A DNA stretch of 64,000 nucleotides from the NCBI RefSeq assembly GCF_026914265.1, contig NC_069126.1:36707725-36771724 (forward strand). The letters are read 5' to 3'. The translations under genes and the position numbers were made by a program. The DNA is from Mya arenaria. Its lineage: Eukaryota; Mollusca; Bivalvia; Myida; Myidae. Positions 1 through 12,711 of the stretch are shown here, one piece after another; the stretch's first letter is position 1, and each line of letters starts with the position of its first letter. Below the pieces are notes generated by a model, which saw only the letters and a list, made by a program, of their open reading frames with translations, ran no database searches and was not told where the DNA came from.

Positions 1-1600
1 ATATATGGACTAGATTTTTATTACTTTCAAATTATGATGAGACTTCTGAAGTCCATATATCTTGTTGTCTAAATATACACACTCGTTGTAGGAATTCCGA
101 ATCAATTGGAGGTGTTTAGGATCACGTAATATGTTAGGTTGTTTTATCCAATCACTGCATCTTCTGTTCTCTGAAGTTGGGGGTCGTTTCAAAATCAACT
201 TGAACTGTCAAACACATGTTGAAACAAACATGGAAAAGGCCAAAGAATATTTTTTCTTTGATTCTCATGCGGACTTTAAACATTAAATTGGGTGTTTAGG
301 TGGATTTCATATAGAAAAAATAGGCTAGTTAGAAATAATGAACTTGCAGTCTCTCATTGACAGGCACTTATTTTTTTATAAATATGAAGGTTGGTCATAT
401 TTAACTTTATTTTACATAATCATTTGTCCTAGTCAAATGAAAAAGTAAGGCTGGTGGGTTAAAGTAAGGATGTGGGGTTTCGGACAGGTGGTCAAGTGAA
501 AATCCAAAATGATTGATTTTGCCATCAATCTTGTTAATGTATTTGAAGTAGGGCTGGATGTAACAAATATCTTTTGTAACTATATTTATTTTTTGTTAAT
601 ACCTTTAACACAGACCAGTAACAAAAATAAATTGTGACAAAATATACATGGAATATATAAACCAGTGTCTACTGGCTTTGTTAATACCTTTAACACATGC
701 AGTACCAGTCACTGACTAGAAATTAAATAAAAAGAATATGTAACAAATAAAGATAACAAACATGGTATATATGAAATGGAGATATGATGGAATAAGATAA
801 TGATGGTGTTGAAAATAGTAGAAAATGGGCATTACTACTCACTCATTTTTTAAGCTGGAGTTTTGCCCAATGAAGTTGCTATTGAAACATGTGTACCAAG
901 TTTCATTTGAATATCTTAAACGTCATCTTATCTGAAATGCCAAGGGTATCACAATTCCTCGACTGTTTTCTTAAAATTCAAAAAAGAAAAGCTAAAAGTA
1001 TAATTGTCCCATTATCTGATAAAATTTCAATACAAAGTAAATCTAACTGTTTATATTTCTGATCACAAGGTTCATTGCACTCCCAGATGTCATTTCAGCA
1101 ACAGTATCTTCCAAATTCTTAACAGTTTCATCAAAGCATGATGCCATTGGCTGGATGGTGTAGTGACATTGAAGCACCACACCATCACCATGTAACTTCA
1201 TTTTGCTCTGGCCATTGACATGTACTTGGTACTGGATCACCACATGTTTCAGCATGCACAGTTCCTCTCACCATGAAATTGGAAATAAAACACACTTTTT
1301 TGTATATCTAAATTAAGTAAAGGCATTCGGGATGGCAGATGTCAAAACAAAACAAAACTAAAAAAACAACGACAAATTAATGGTTTTGCAGCTGTGGGGA
1401 ATCTATTTACATATAGACCTCCAAAGAGACTTTAACATATTATTTTCTCTTGAATGGATTCTGTAATTTCTGACAATCAGTACAATCTTTTATCCAATTT
1501 AAAAGTGCACCAAGGAGGCTGTACGAGGATATGAGCGAGGGTGAACAGCCTGCCACTGCTGCCCTACCACTGCTGCTAATGGTAATGATGAAGATGATTG
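1..1600. other. AT-rich intergenic sequence, nothing recognised
   Basis: This stretch is AT-rich, with low-complexity runs and no recognised gene. Two short minus-strand open frames, at 10-198 (62 codons) and 1043-1255 (70 codons), have a somewhat protein-like composition. The second holds the peptide NGQSKMKLHGDGVVLQ. Neither matches a family I know, and neither has a convincing splice context, so they are recorded as unassigned. A poly-C run lies at about 1620-1630. Confidence 0.4.
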
Positions 1601-1611
1601 CCCTGTTACAG

Positions 1612-2975
1612 CCAACTACCCCCCCCCCCCAAACATTCCAGCTACCCGTTCATTACTTTGATGCTCGGCAGAGCAGAATCCAAGAAGGTAAATAGGAAAT
1701 TTTAATGGAATGTAAAACGATTTTCATAATTGAACCTTGCATCTTTTTATTATCATAAACATTAACAAACAGCCAATCACATTATTTGTTAAATGGTTCA
1801 CTGTATATTACCTGAAGTGTCTTGTTTCAAGTTTTATTTTTGACAGAATGTTATTTGTTCCAGTTCGGGACACCTGGATCTTTGTGCTGTTGGAAAACAG
1901 CAGGGGCAATTTGCACAGCATACGCGGCTCCTGCGTCTCATCCTGGCGAGAGGTTCAGCACAAGATGCAGTTCCAAGTGAGTTGCCAGAGAGGATATCTT
2001 TCACCCTCAAAACTGTGGAGGATTTGGCAGCCTTCAAAGAGCGAAAGTCAGAAGCAAATGCTGCAACATCCCTTGTAAGTTTCCCAAACATAGTTGACTG
2101 ATTTTTTTTTCATGACTATGATGTGTCTTTTAATTTAAAACTGCATAATTTGAGCATTAAAATTACATTTTGAATTGACATTATTCATTCAGATTTGTTT
2201 TTGAAACGTGATCTGATCAATATAAGGGCAGGCACACAAACCAAGCCAGTACTAGGGGGCACTGACAGTGCTTCAAATTTTAACATTTAATAGTACCACA
2301 TTGAGTGTGATACTATTGTTCTGTGGCTTTACAGGCATTTTCATGCAGAACTTTCTGTTCAAGGTAAAATACTTGGCAGAATATGGTGGGAGTGACACAG
2401 TGGACACAGTTTCCCGGATAATGAAGACGGTGTTGACAACAAATCTGGCCCGCCAATACAACCTAAAGGGAACCAAAAAAAAAAAAAAAACTGGACAGAC
2501 TCCACTTGATAAACATCTTTTTCAGTAGGTGGTTTTGTTGTTGTATATATACTAGTATTACGGTGTGCTAAATGAAACTACCTATGCTGTGCATATACAT
2601 CAATGCATTTAAAAAAAATATTATAATAGAGTATAAGTATTAAAAAATGACAAACTTTTTAAGATAGCTTTAAGATTAATTCATCTGCCTAGCTAAAATT
2701 ACCATATATATAGTTGACGATAAAATGCTGCTTATTTATTACTAAACATTTGATAATCGCTTTGATGAAATAACTGTCTCAGATATTCATCTATCGACTG
2801 ACACTATTTACAGGATGTCTACAATTGAACCCAGCAACATGCTCTTTTAACCGTAAGGAAATGGAGGAGGCCATTTAGAAGTGGCTTTCCGAGTCTCAAG
2901 GTCGTGAGGTTGGCCGCAAAGATGGAGCAAGGGTCACCCTTATGCTTCCTGAGTAGAATGTTGACTTATTTTATT
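1612..2975 (+). pseudogene. Decayed DUF4806-domain gene
   Basis: Three plus-strand blocks resemble the DUF4806 domain, a family of unknown function common in invertebrates. Block 1 (about 1840-2073) is bounded by an acceptor (ttgacag) and a donor (GTAAGT) and encodes ILARGSAQDAVPSELPERIS followed by FTLKTVEDLAAFKE. Block 2 (2349-2528) starts after catgcag, joins in phase, and encodes VKYLAEYGGSDTVDTVSRIM, then LARQYNLKGTKKKKK, with a 15-A run inside the coding sequence. Block 3 (about 2815-2975) encodes FNRKEMEEAI, a stop codon, then KWLSESQGREVGRKDG, which matches the usual DUF4806 C-terminal tail. Block 2 ends in a TAG with no usable donor before it, and block 3 is in another frame and interrupted, so the locus looks broken. 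A possible extra upstream exon lies at 1612-1687. The family assignment is from memory of its consensus. Confidence 0.55.
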
Positions 2976-3075
2976 TTACTTACAAAAAAAATTCGGATTT
3001 ACAACTCAGAATTTAACCAACAAAATCAGAATATTTTTCAAATTGATTATATACAATATGAATGCATTTATTGTT

Positions 3076-4521
3076 TTTAGCTCTACTGGCCAAAGGCCAG
3101 AAGAGCTTATGCGATGGTAATGTGTACGTAGTATGTGCGTCTGTAAACAATTGCTTGTGAACACGATATAGTCTTCAGTTTCGATTGTATCTCGATGAAA
3201 CTTATGTAGTATCTAGATATCCATTAGAGCTCAGTCCCTTTCGAAAACCAGCCAGATCCGCACATGCATGCCTAGATTATGGCCCTTGATAGTATAAAAA
3301 AATGCTATTGTGTAAACAATTGGTTGTGAACACGATACAGTCTTCATTTTTAATTGTATCTCGATGACACTTGTACAGTATCTAGATATCCATTAGAGCT
3401 CGGTTCCTTTCGAAAACCAGCCAGATCCGCCCATGCATACCTAGATTATGGCCCTTGATAGTATAAAAAAATCAGTTCGTCTGTAAACAATTGCTTGTGA
3501 ACATGATACAGTCTTCAGTTTTGATTGTATCTCGATGAAACTTGTACAGTATTTAGATATCCATTAGAACTGGTTCCTTTTGAAAACCAGCCAGATCTGC
3601 CCATGCATGCCTGGATTATGGGTCTTGAAAGTATAAAAAATGCTATTTTAAGCAAAGTCTATTTTTAACCAAGTCTACATGAGCGAAGTCTATTTTTAGC
3701 CAAGTCACAATTGCTTGTGAAGGTTTGGTGACGACCTCGGTGACGTTGGCGGAGGCCCAGGGAAGAGTTCTCTTTTCTTTGTAAGGGACGCCCCCCCCCC
3801 CCCCTAACTGGGAAATGTTAAAAACCTTTTTGTCTGAAACCACTATGCAAAACCTTTCTATTTTGAACAAGGCTTTATTTAGTGGTCCACTTCCATGGTT
3901 GTTCAAATTATGCCCCTTGGGTCAAAACTGGCACTGCTCTGGGTGTCACAATTTTCCTAGAGACTTATTTAAGAAATATTTTCAAAATCTTTTTGTTTCA
4001 AACCACAAGGCCCATACCTTTGATATTTGTTGTGGATCATCATATGATGCAATTAAAAACATTTGAAATAATGCCCCTTGGGCAAAAGCTGGCCCCACCC
4101 CTTTTGACTTACTTATTCATTTTTAAAGCTACCGTACATGCAGTAATGAAATTTTGACCATGTGAACAGTTTTGCAAACAAGCATTAATGTTGTCCTCTG
4201 ATGTCCTGGACTTTGACCTTTGACCGACTTTTTATTTTTAAAGCTACAGAAATGAAATTTTGACAATGAGTACAGTTTTGAAAGCAAATATTTTTTACCC
4301 TCAGATTACCTTTACTTGGCACATATTAAAATAGTTCATGCAACTAATCTGCTTACAACACTTCCTGTCCTCAGATGTTGAACGTGCAGCGTTTTTAGCT
4401 AACCCAAACATTAAAAGTGAACTATATATTTCTTGCCTATTACTCAAACGTACATGCTCTGGATTGAAAATGACCACAAGAGCCATACCAATAGAGCATA
4501 GGCCCTTTTGGGCCTCTTGTT
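3076..4521 (+). mobile_element. Hairpin-ended repeat, GGCCAAAGGCC type
   Basis: The element begins TTTAGCTCTACTGGCC and immediately folds: AGCTCT-CTGGCC pairs with GGCCAG-AGAGCT around an AAA loop. It ends with a second hairpin (AGGCCC/GGGCCT) followed by CTTGTT. Its 5' part contains about three tandem copies of a unit of about 169 bp, with TGTAAACAATTG starting near 3143, 3311 and 3481. No coding capacity was seen. The end structure is shared with the elements at 5640, 43926 and 60452. A poly-C run lies at 3790-3804. Confidence 0.6.
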
Positions 4522-5246
4522 CATATACACATCAATGTCATGTGACATGTTATAAATGTAGTTTGTATGCAAAATGTATCACAATAATGTAATAATGAGA
4601 TATCTACAACTTTTGCCCTAAATTTTCATATTGTTAAGGGTTGCAAGAAGAGCATTTAACTATATTTATAGGCAAATCTGTGTTGCTTTTACTTTTTTGT
4701 ATAAATATAAGACAAAACTGTCTATGACAAATAACAGACCCATTAACAAGACAAATATGTTTAGTTCACACCTATGGAGTGAGTGTGTATGTATTAATTA
4801 ATCCTTCTTGATAGACAACAATCAAACGGGTATAAATGATATAATTTTATTATGTAAATATTTGTTATATGCTGTTGCTCTACTTTTGTTTCATATGTAT
4901 TTTGTGATGTAACTCTTCATACATGGAGGAAATAAGAATATATATGTTTTAACATTCAGTCATGTCAGTTCACTAGTCAGTACTACAAGGTGCATTTATT
5001 TTGATAGTCAATTGTTCTGGTTTGTGTTTAATTTTTTCTCCTTTTAAATTCTTTTTTATTTTACATGTATGACTTTTGTGATTGAATCGAAATTGCCAAT
5101 TAACTTGAAACTGTTATTTCATTTCTGGTTTGAAATGCTGCTTTATGTCTTTATTGCATTATTGTTATACTTGAATGTGTAGTTGCACTTCATGCTCTGT
5201 TTATTAGAATTGTGTGTCTTTCGATCTGTGTATTTTTTAAACACAT
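4522..5246. other. AT-rich spacer, nothing recognised
   Basis: I see no coding exon, RNA gene or clear repeat in this AT-rich stretch. Confidence 0.5.
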
Positions 5247-5255
5247 TCGTTAAAG

Positions 5256-5591
5256 CATTCGGAGCTCCTCAGCCATTTTTATCGAAAACAACCTCAGATG
5301 TATGCCAGTATATCAGTTGAAGTAGTTTGTAAATTTCTTAATTATATTATTAATTAAATGTAGGGTATTAGAGTTGTATTTATTGATTTAAGTTTAAATT
5401 GATTGCCAGTGAAGTGTATTATTGCAAACATAATTAAGATTCCCAAGAGTTAAGTCATAAAGTTGAACTGCTAAATAAATTTACTACGCGATCTACTTGC
5501 AGCGGACTTAAACGTACCACTTTTCGAGTATGTAAACCGTCCAAATACATCCGAGGTTGTTTTTGATAAAATGGCCGAGGAGCTCCGAATG
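5256..5591. mobile_element. Foldback/MITE with 40-bp inverted ends and 9-bp TSD
   Basis: The termini are inverted repeats of about 40 bp: CATTCGGAGCTCCTC at the left and GAGGAGCTCCGAATG at the right, with few mismatches. The element is flanked by a perfect 9-bp direct repeat, TCGTTAAAG, at 5247-5255 and 5592-5600. The 336-bp element has no coding sequence. A 9-bp duplication is typical of Mutator-like elements, but without a transposase the superfamily is inferred. A 73-bp relative sits at 31832-31904 and a single terminus at 56894-56915. Confidence 0.8.
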
Positions 5592-5639
5592 TCGTTAAAG
5601 CCTTACCGGTAATTCAAATTGTGTAATTTTTGACATGCT

Positions 5640-8579
5640 TTTTAGCTCATCTGTCACATAGTGACAAGGTGAGCTTTTGTGATCACAATTTGTCCGGCGT
5701 CCGTCCGTAAACTTTTACTTTAAACGTCATCTCCTCATAAACCGCTTAGCCAATTTCATCCAAACTTCACAGGAATGTTCCTTGGGTGGTCCCCTTTGAA
5801 AATTGTTCAAAGAATTGAATTCCATGCAGAACTCTGGTTGCCATGGCAACGGAAAGGAAAAACTTTAAAAATCTTCTTCTCCAAAACCACAAGGCCTAGA
5901 GCCTTAATATTTGGTATATAGCATCATCTAGTGGTCCTCTACCAAAATTGTTAAAACTATCCCCCTGGGGTCAAAAATGGCCCCGCCCCGGGGGTCACTT
6001 GTTTTACATAGACTTATATAGGGAAAACTTTAATCTTCTCAAAAACCACAAGGCCTATAACCTTGAAAATTGGTATGTGTCATCATGTAGTGGTCCTCTA
6101 CAAAATTTGTTCAAATTCCCGCCCCAGGGGTCACTAGTTTTATTACATAGTGTTATATAGTAAATCTTTAAAAATCTTCTTCTCCGAAACTGTAAGGCCC
6201 AGGACTTAGATATTTGGTATACAGCATCATCTAGTGGACCTCTACCAGATTTTTTCAAATTATTGCCACAGGGTCAAAATTGACCCCGCCTAGGGGGTCC
6301 TTGTTTTTACGTAGTGTTATATAGTAAATCTTTAAAAATATTCTTCTCCAGAACCGTAAGGCCAGGAGCTTAGATATTTGGTATACAACATCATCTTGTG
6401 GACCTCTATCAAAGTTGTTCAAATTATTGCCACAGGGTCAAAATTGGCCCCGCCCTGAAAGTTATTTGTTTTTATATAGTCTTATATAATAAAACTTTAA
6501 AAATCCTTTTCTCCAAAATATAAGACCTAGAGCTTTCATATTTGGTATATAGTGTTACCTAGTGGACCTACACCAAAGGTATTCAAATTATTGTCCCGGG
6601 GTCAAATTGGCCTTGCTCAGGGGTCATTTGTTTTTACATTGTCTTGTCACTTAAACATTTTTTTCTCTGAAAGTAAAGGTCAGAATGACTCCATACTTGA
6701 TATGTAGCATCCATACATGGTTCTCTCTCAACTTTGTTCAAATGGTTTTGTTTGGCCCCTTTTAGGGGTCACCAGAGCAAAAAATAGAAACAACTTGATC
6801 TTATTAACTGCTTGATGGATCTTCAAGTCTGAAGCATCCTAGCATGGGCCTCTGTCAGGTCTTTTCAAATAATTTTGTTTGGCCCCTTTTAAGAGCCACC
6901 AGAGCTAAAATTAGTAAAAAAAACTTAACATTTTCTTCGCATGAACCCCTTGATAGATCTTCAGCAAATTTGGTTTGAAGTGTCCTTGCATGGACCTCTC
7001 TTAAATTTGTTCACATAATTTTGTTTGGCCCCTTTTAGCTAAAAATAGAGTAAAAAACGATTATTCTTGTGAACCTCTTGATGGATATTTACCAAATTTG
7101 GTCTGAAGCACCCTTGCATAGACTTCTCTCAAATGTATGAAAATAATTTTGTTTTTTGTTTGGTCTCTTTTATTTTCATATTTGCATATTGATGGAACCG
7201 TACAGAGATATTGAATGGTGTACTAATTAGTGCAACATCCATTTAACTTAATGAAAAGTGACCAGCCTCATCAAAAATGTGCCATTGATGAAAACCTATT
7301 TGATTATTATAAATTTCGTTTTAATAATCATAAATTCATTCTTACATTAATAGTTGATATTTATTCCTTTCATGCCTAGTTGATCAGATTTGATTTTAAA
7401 TTATTTCATCAGTGAAATAAAAGGGCCTCTTACACCTGGGCATGTTACCTCCTGGCTGATCAGTGTTGCTTGTGCTTATTTTGTCGTTGTTATATCATTT
7501 GCTTTCTGATTAAAGTTAAAATGTAAAGTAAAAGAAGTATTGTTTACTTTTGCACATGTTTTAGAATTAAAAGAGTTTTACATACATGTATGAAGGTGCT
7601 TGAAGGAACAATTGTATATCTAAAACAAGCATCTTTTGTGTCCTCTGTACCAGGTAGGTTTCTTTAATATATAATATATTTTTTGTAACAAGGGAATAGA
7701 TTTTAAATTTTATTAAATCTTCAACATAGTCACTTCTAAGGTAATTATTGTTCTTTTTTTAGGATCATAGATTGAAATAATTATTATACACTTTATTCTT
7801 TAGAAGAAATTTCATTTTTACTCAATGATAAAATTAATAATAAGACTTTTACATTGAACTTTATGTATATTATTGTGAACTTCTTGTAGATTATTCTAAG
7901 CTACAAATCTTATTTTCTGTGTGGATAGTGAATAAGCCTTATACAGAAAAATTTTATTAACAATATTTGAAGTATGGTGATGTTGTCCTAGATGGAATAA
8001 GCAAAAATAGAATATGATGGTGTACTGTACTTCGATGGTTAGAACCTAGGGCAGATTATTGATTTTATTGGATGGTGCAGTGTCTGTTGTTTATGTATCT
8101 ATACTAAAAGTTATTTTAGTGTGCAAGCAAATTAACATAGTTCTGTCAGTGTACAGGCAATTGAACAAAGTCCTGTCAGTTGTTTGTGTATCTATACTTA
8201 AAGTTCTTTCAGTGTGCAAGCAATTTAACATAGTTTAGTCAGTGTGCAGGCAATTGAACGAGTCCTGTCAGTGTGCAGGCAATTGAACAAAGTCCTGTCA
8301 GTGTGCAGGCAACTGAAAGAAGTCCTGTCAGTGTGCAGGTATGCAGTCAATCTTCAAGTCCTGTCAGTGTGCAGGCAACTGAACAAAATCCTGTCAGTGT
8401 GCAGTCAATCGACAAATGCTGTCAGTGTTGACAAGTCCTGTCAGTAATTATCCAGGGAGCATGTTTGACCAGTATGTTTTTCAATAGTCTTTGAGAACAA
8501 TTATCAAGCTATATTGATTACAAAGGTTAAACTCTTTTACTCAGGTGAGCGATTTAGGGCCATCATGGCCCTCTTGTTT
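5640..8579 (+). mobile_element. Long hairpin-ended repeat with internal minisatellite
   Basis: The 5' end, TTTAGCTCATCTGTCAC, folds as AGCTC...GTCAC-ATA-GTGAC...GAGCT. The 3' end is GGGCCATCATGGCCC followed by TCTTGTTT. Between them lie degenerate copies of a segment reading roughly 'aaaaccacaaggcctagagcttagatatttggtatatag' (5880-6600), then a second degenerate repeat with 'tttggcccctttta' (6740-7040), and a 30-bp minisatellite at 8110-8440. A second copy of much of this body occurs at 60452-62010, which shows that it is a repeat family. No open frame of useful length is present, so it is non-autonomous. Confidence 0.6.
8110..8440 (+). repeat. 30-bp minisatellite inside hairpin-ended element
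   Basis: There are about ten units around the core TCCTGTCAGTGTGCAGGCAA, separated by short variable spacers (ttgaacaaag and similar). Two more units occur at 61930-61990 in the related element, so the minisatellite belongs to the element and is not a local expansion. Confidence 0.8.
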
Positions 8580-9072
8580 AGTTTAACAGCTGTAATGACC
8601 GATACTATCAATAAAACAAAGTTTATTACTAAGTTATTAATCAAATTCCCATATAAATGTACATGTACTAGATCTTTTAGCTTGGTATTGTCTAACCAAA
8701 CTGAAAAAAATGTGTCATAATTTTAGTAACATTTTTCTTGTTTTTATCACTTTTATATTGCCAATATTACACAAAATCTTAACATTGTCAGTATTTAATT
8801 TTTGTTGACTTTTAGTTAATACATCTTGTTTTACATTTCTAATGCTTTCATGTTTATAAACTTAATAAGATTATTGCTATCTTTGTTGTGTAATGAAATA
8901 TTATGTTGACATTATGTCATTTGTACTTTTCAACATAGCTGTTGGTCTAGATAACGAATGAAAGGATAGTAATGCAATAGGTGAACACTCAAGATAAAAT
9001 ATTTTAGGTAATTGGCATCCATATATAAAATGTAATAACAAAAGTAACGGTTTACCCCAAATTTATTGCTTA
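8580..9072. other. AT-rich spacer
   Basis: No gene or clear repeat was identified. Confidence 0.5.
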
Positions 9073-9316
9073 GGTAGGGCCCATATACAGCCCACATATA
9101 CCATGTGGGACCAAGATGGGTCCCATATCAAGCCCAGTTCAAAAACCCATGTGGGGCCCATATGGGTCCTAAATCGAGCCCTGTTCCAAAACCATATGGG
9201 TCCCACATTCAACCCATATGGGTTGCCCATATGGGACCCACATAGAGCCCTGTTGCAAAACCCATGTGGGGCCCAGATGGGTAGCCCATATGGGTCCCAT
9301 ATGTTTTGCTGGCTGG
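9073..9316. repeat. Cluster of CCCATATGGG palindromes
   Basis: Many copies of the 10-bp palindrome CCCATATGGG and its variants (CCCATGTGGG, CCCAGATGGG) occur in a degenerate tandem arrangement. They are interleaved with 'gagccctgttgcaaaac', and the stretch ends at 'ttttgctggctggg'. Open frames through it are by-products of the repeat. Confidence 0.7.
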
Positions 9317-9324
9317 GTAATATC

Positions 9325-9850
9325 TAAATACAAATTATGGCCCTTGATCGACTTAGAAAGTTTGGTTGAAGTTTTAGGGCAACGTGGGGTTTTAATTCAG
9401 TTCTCCAATACAGTTCATTCAATCGATTTATACGTCACACTATTGTTCAGGGTCATCACACATAACTTCATATTGTCTTAAATACAAATTATGGCCCTTG
9501 ACCGACTTAAAAATTTTGATTAAGGGCAACTTGGTGTTTTAACTCCGTTCTCAAATCATGGTCATTAGATGGATTTCGTACTTCACGCAGATGTTCATGG
9601 TCATCACACAATTAGGTTACATAACTCCATATTATCCTGAATATAAATTATTGCCTTTGATTTTATTTACTTTTTTAATTCTTTCTTTTTACTTTATTTT
9701 TTTTTTTAAATGCGTCTTTCTGCTTACTTTTTGTTTTTTGTTTTTGGCAGGCATATATGACAGCATTAATGCATTAATGCATTAATTTCTAAGTCAAAGC
9801 GGCGTAGTTGGGCACGCTGTCTTACGACAGCTTTTGTTAAAATTTGCTAG
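9325..9850. repeat. Dispersed repeat with two related halves
   Basis: Two or three degenerate copies of a unit starting 'aaattatggcccttgaccgactta' begin at about 9331, 9481 and 9642. The stretch ends in the GC-rich segment GCACGCTGTCTTACGACAGC at about 9812, which includes a short hairpin (CTGTC/GACAG). This is typical of a dispersed molluscan repeat. No coding sequence was seen. Confidence 0.45.
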
Positions 9851-11000
9851 TGTCTTATATGATGCGTTTGAACTTAGAAAAAAGAACATTTGCCGAAAAT
9901 TGATATGTATAATTGTATATCAGCTGGTTAAGAGTTGTCCATTTGAGATATGATTGCATAACAAATTAAAATGACTTTTATGTTCAAATAAAACTTGTGT
10001 TGTATAACCATGGTTGTGCAGCTGCTATAATAGTGTCATCCAGTGAAAGGGATTTAACTTGGAAAGTATGAAGTCCATATTATCCAGCTGGTGATAAATA
10101 AATGACTTTACGAGTAATGGGCAGCATATGTTCCAATTCAATGTTGTTGAATTGACGCTAGCTGCCAAGCAAAGCCATGTAACCTTGGCGCAAGGGTAAC
10201 TCGGAACTGATGCCATAAGCTGCTTGTACTCGTGAACTTCTCCTGTAAAGGAAATATTCAATGTTTTCAAAATATACAGAACGGTATTAACACAACACGC
10301 TTTTTAATGATTTTCTAAGGTGTAATCGTACAAAAGGTGTAATTGTCAAACCTACGCTTGTTCATTAAATGCTTATTATATTGGTTCCTAATGGATGGGG
10401 GCTATTCTTTTTTGAGCCGTAATTATTGTCGGTGGGTGGCTGGTGCCCACTGATGGAGAGTCGCTCCTCCTAGGTTGCGAGTCTCCCCGCTAGTATAGCT
10501 AATTCAGTGGTAATTCTGTCCTCCATAAGGGCCCTGTAGTGGTGGATATGCCATTGCCGGCCATGGTGGCTGAAATCCGGTTCTAGAACTTTAAATATAT
10601 TGTCTGACTGTTCAGTTTGTGAACCTACTCATGCCCGTTAATTTTGTGAATATATGCCTAAAAAGGGAAGAAAAAACAATTTCGGTTCCAAAATAAGCAT
10701 TAACTGCAGAATACTAAATTTTGACCTTCAATTAGAGTTACACATTTTTGTGGGTATGTTCCACATGTCAATGTGTTGACGGATATTCCGTACTGATTCC
10801 AACTAGACGCAAATGGTTAAAATTAATTATTTAAAATACTACCGAGAAAATTGTTATATTCGACGTCCCGACATAAGAGAAAGATGCTCTCCAGTCTGTG
10901 TAAGGACATGTGTGCCCACTTGTGTGCTTCTAACCTACTATAATGCGATAATTTGCTTTTAGGACAGAAAGATTTTGTCTCTCATGTTCTAGGGACACTT
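9851..11000. other. Intergenic, possible decayed exon
   Basis: No intact gene was seen. On the minus strand near 10090-10250, a segment after a ttcctttacag acceptor-like site reads in one frame as GISSELPLRQGYMALLGS, a stop, then LEHMLPITRKVIYLSPAG. It could be a decayed exon of an unknown gene. A GC-richer patch at 10420-10590 is unassigned. Confidence 0.3.
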
Positions 11001-11001
11001 A

Positions 11002-12704
11002 GGCCAGAGTTTTTTTATCTTTAGATTTACGGGAGATTTTCCAAAAAGTCGGGTAAGGAGGAGGAAATAAAAATAAAATGCATAAAATGTCCCAAAGGAG
11101 AAATAAATAAAAATAAAACGGATTTTTCTCCGATTTTTTTTATTTTTTAAAACTTCTTATATCATGAAGACAAAACACACCTTACTTGTGTCAGCTATTT
11201 CATAGGCTGAAAAAAGGGTGATAGATCACCATAAAGTTTCAAAAGCATAATTAAAAGGTCCTTTTAATGACTGAAAATATTGACCTCAACACTGTGAGTT
11301 CAAGCGCTCGTTGAAATTAATTGTATATATTTGTTCGAATGCATCTATGCATATGAGGTGCATATATTATCAACCCATGGATTTTATGAAACATGTCAGT
11401 GTAATAAAGAAGTTTAAATGGCCAATTCTAACCTTTTGCCCACAATATAAGCATATCCTTTCCATTGTGAAGTAATCAAACATTGAACACAGTTTCAGAC
11501 ACGGTATAATAAGGAGGTCAAATGTGTTTTTCTGTCTTTAACGAAATAGCACCGTGACAATTTACCATGATGTGGTTTTTATATAGAAAATATAACAAAA
11601 AAAAAAGTAGAAGCCCTGATGAAAATTCCTCTTCACTTCAAAGTTTGACAGGGCTTACGGATACACAGACAGTCAAAATCTACATTTATGTACTTTACCA
11701 AAGAAAATTCGGGAGCATTCAGATAAATTTTACAAGTGTTACAGTATATGTTTCAAAAACCAGGTCTAAGAACTGATTTTAGAATCAGTCCTGAAAAATA
11801 TCCTTCTAATTCCAGCTATGCCCGTTGGCAATAAGAAACGGATAAGTTTGACTTCTTGCACTGACTGCCAGATATCTTATGTTCAGATTTTTTCTGTTTT
11901 ATCGGAAACACACATGCTATTATTACATCATTTTCAGTATTCTATAACGATTTAAATTCGAAATCATTATTAAACTAATTAACAACTACGAATATCACGA
12001 TACCTTGTGTTTTTCTCTTCAAATATGTGATCGTGAAGCAGTGTGTTCAATGCTCCCCAGAGTCAAATTCAGAAAAAATATCCATTTTGACTATGATGAA
12101 CACGATATCATTTTGCTGTTTGTGTTTGTCAGAAGCTATACATTTTTGCGCTGTAATCCAATTCATCCTTGTTAATATACGACGTGCGCCAACGACTTTT
12201 AATAGACAATATACAACCCACGAATTTCTGTCTCCTTATTTTAACCGGAAGTTTCGCAATCATTCCACGAAAAAATCACAATAAACACGCTTTAAGTTCA
12301 CCACGGTTTGATTTAAACAATGAAACATAAACATCGGAACGTTTTTTGTAGTAAAACATTCCTATATAGCTGCAGAAATTGCGAGAAATAAGGGGTAGGC
12401 AAAGTACTTTCACTTTTGACAGGACGTTGTTATGGTAACGGGTACCTGTTCTGTTTCCCGCGTATTTCCGACTGGTTAACGTGGTTTGAGCAGTAAAAAG
12501 ACCGATAATGAATGACAATTGGTACACCAGTTGGTTCTGAGATATGGGTTATAGAACACTAATTTTATTTTGTTCTTAACATTGGAGCAACGTTCGTCGG
12601 AAAAAATAAAAATAAAACTACCAAAATGAATTTTATTTTTATTTGGGTTTTGCAATATTTAGGTACGGCGCTCCCGTAAATCTAAAGATATAAAAACTCT
12701 GGCC
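11002..12704. mobile_element. 1.7-kb TIR transposon, non-autonomous
   Basis: The terminal inverted repeats are about 35 bp: GGCCAGAGTTTTTTTATC at the left and GATATAAAAACTCTGGCC at the right, both continuing into CTTTAGATTTACGGGAG. They are flanked by a perfect 7-bp direct repeat, ACACTTA, at 10995-11001 and 12705-12711. Near each end is an AT-rich 'aaataaaaataaaa' tract, in opposite orientation. No transposase-like frame was found in the 1703 bp, so it is a deletion derivative of an unknown superfamily. Confidence 0.75.
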
Positions 12705-12711
12705 ACACTTA

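Noticed and set aside
8110-8440. CRISPR-like array of repeats and spacers
   Set aside because: It is a eukaryotic minisatellite with 8-10-bp degenerate spacers, part of a dispersed element also found at 61930. There are no cas genes.
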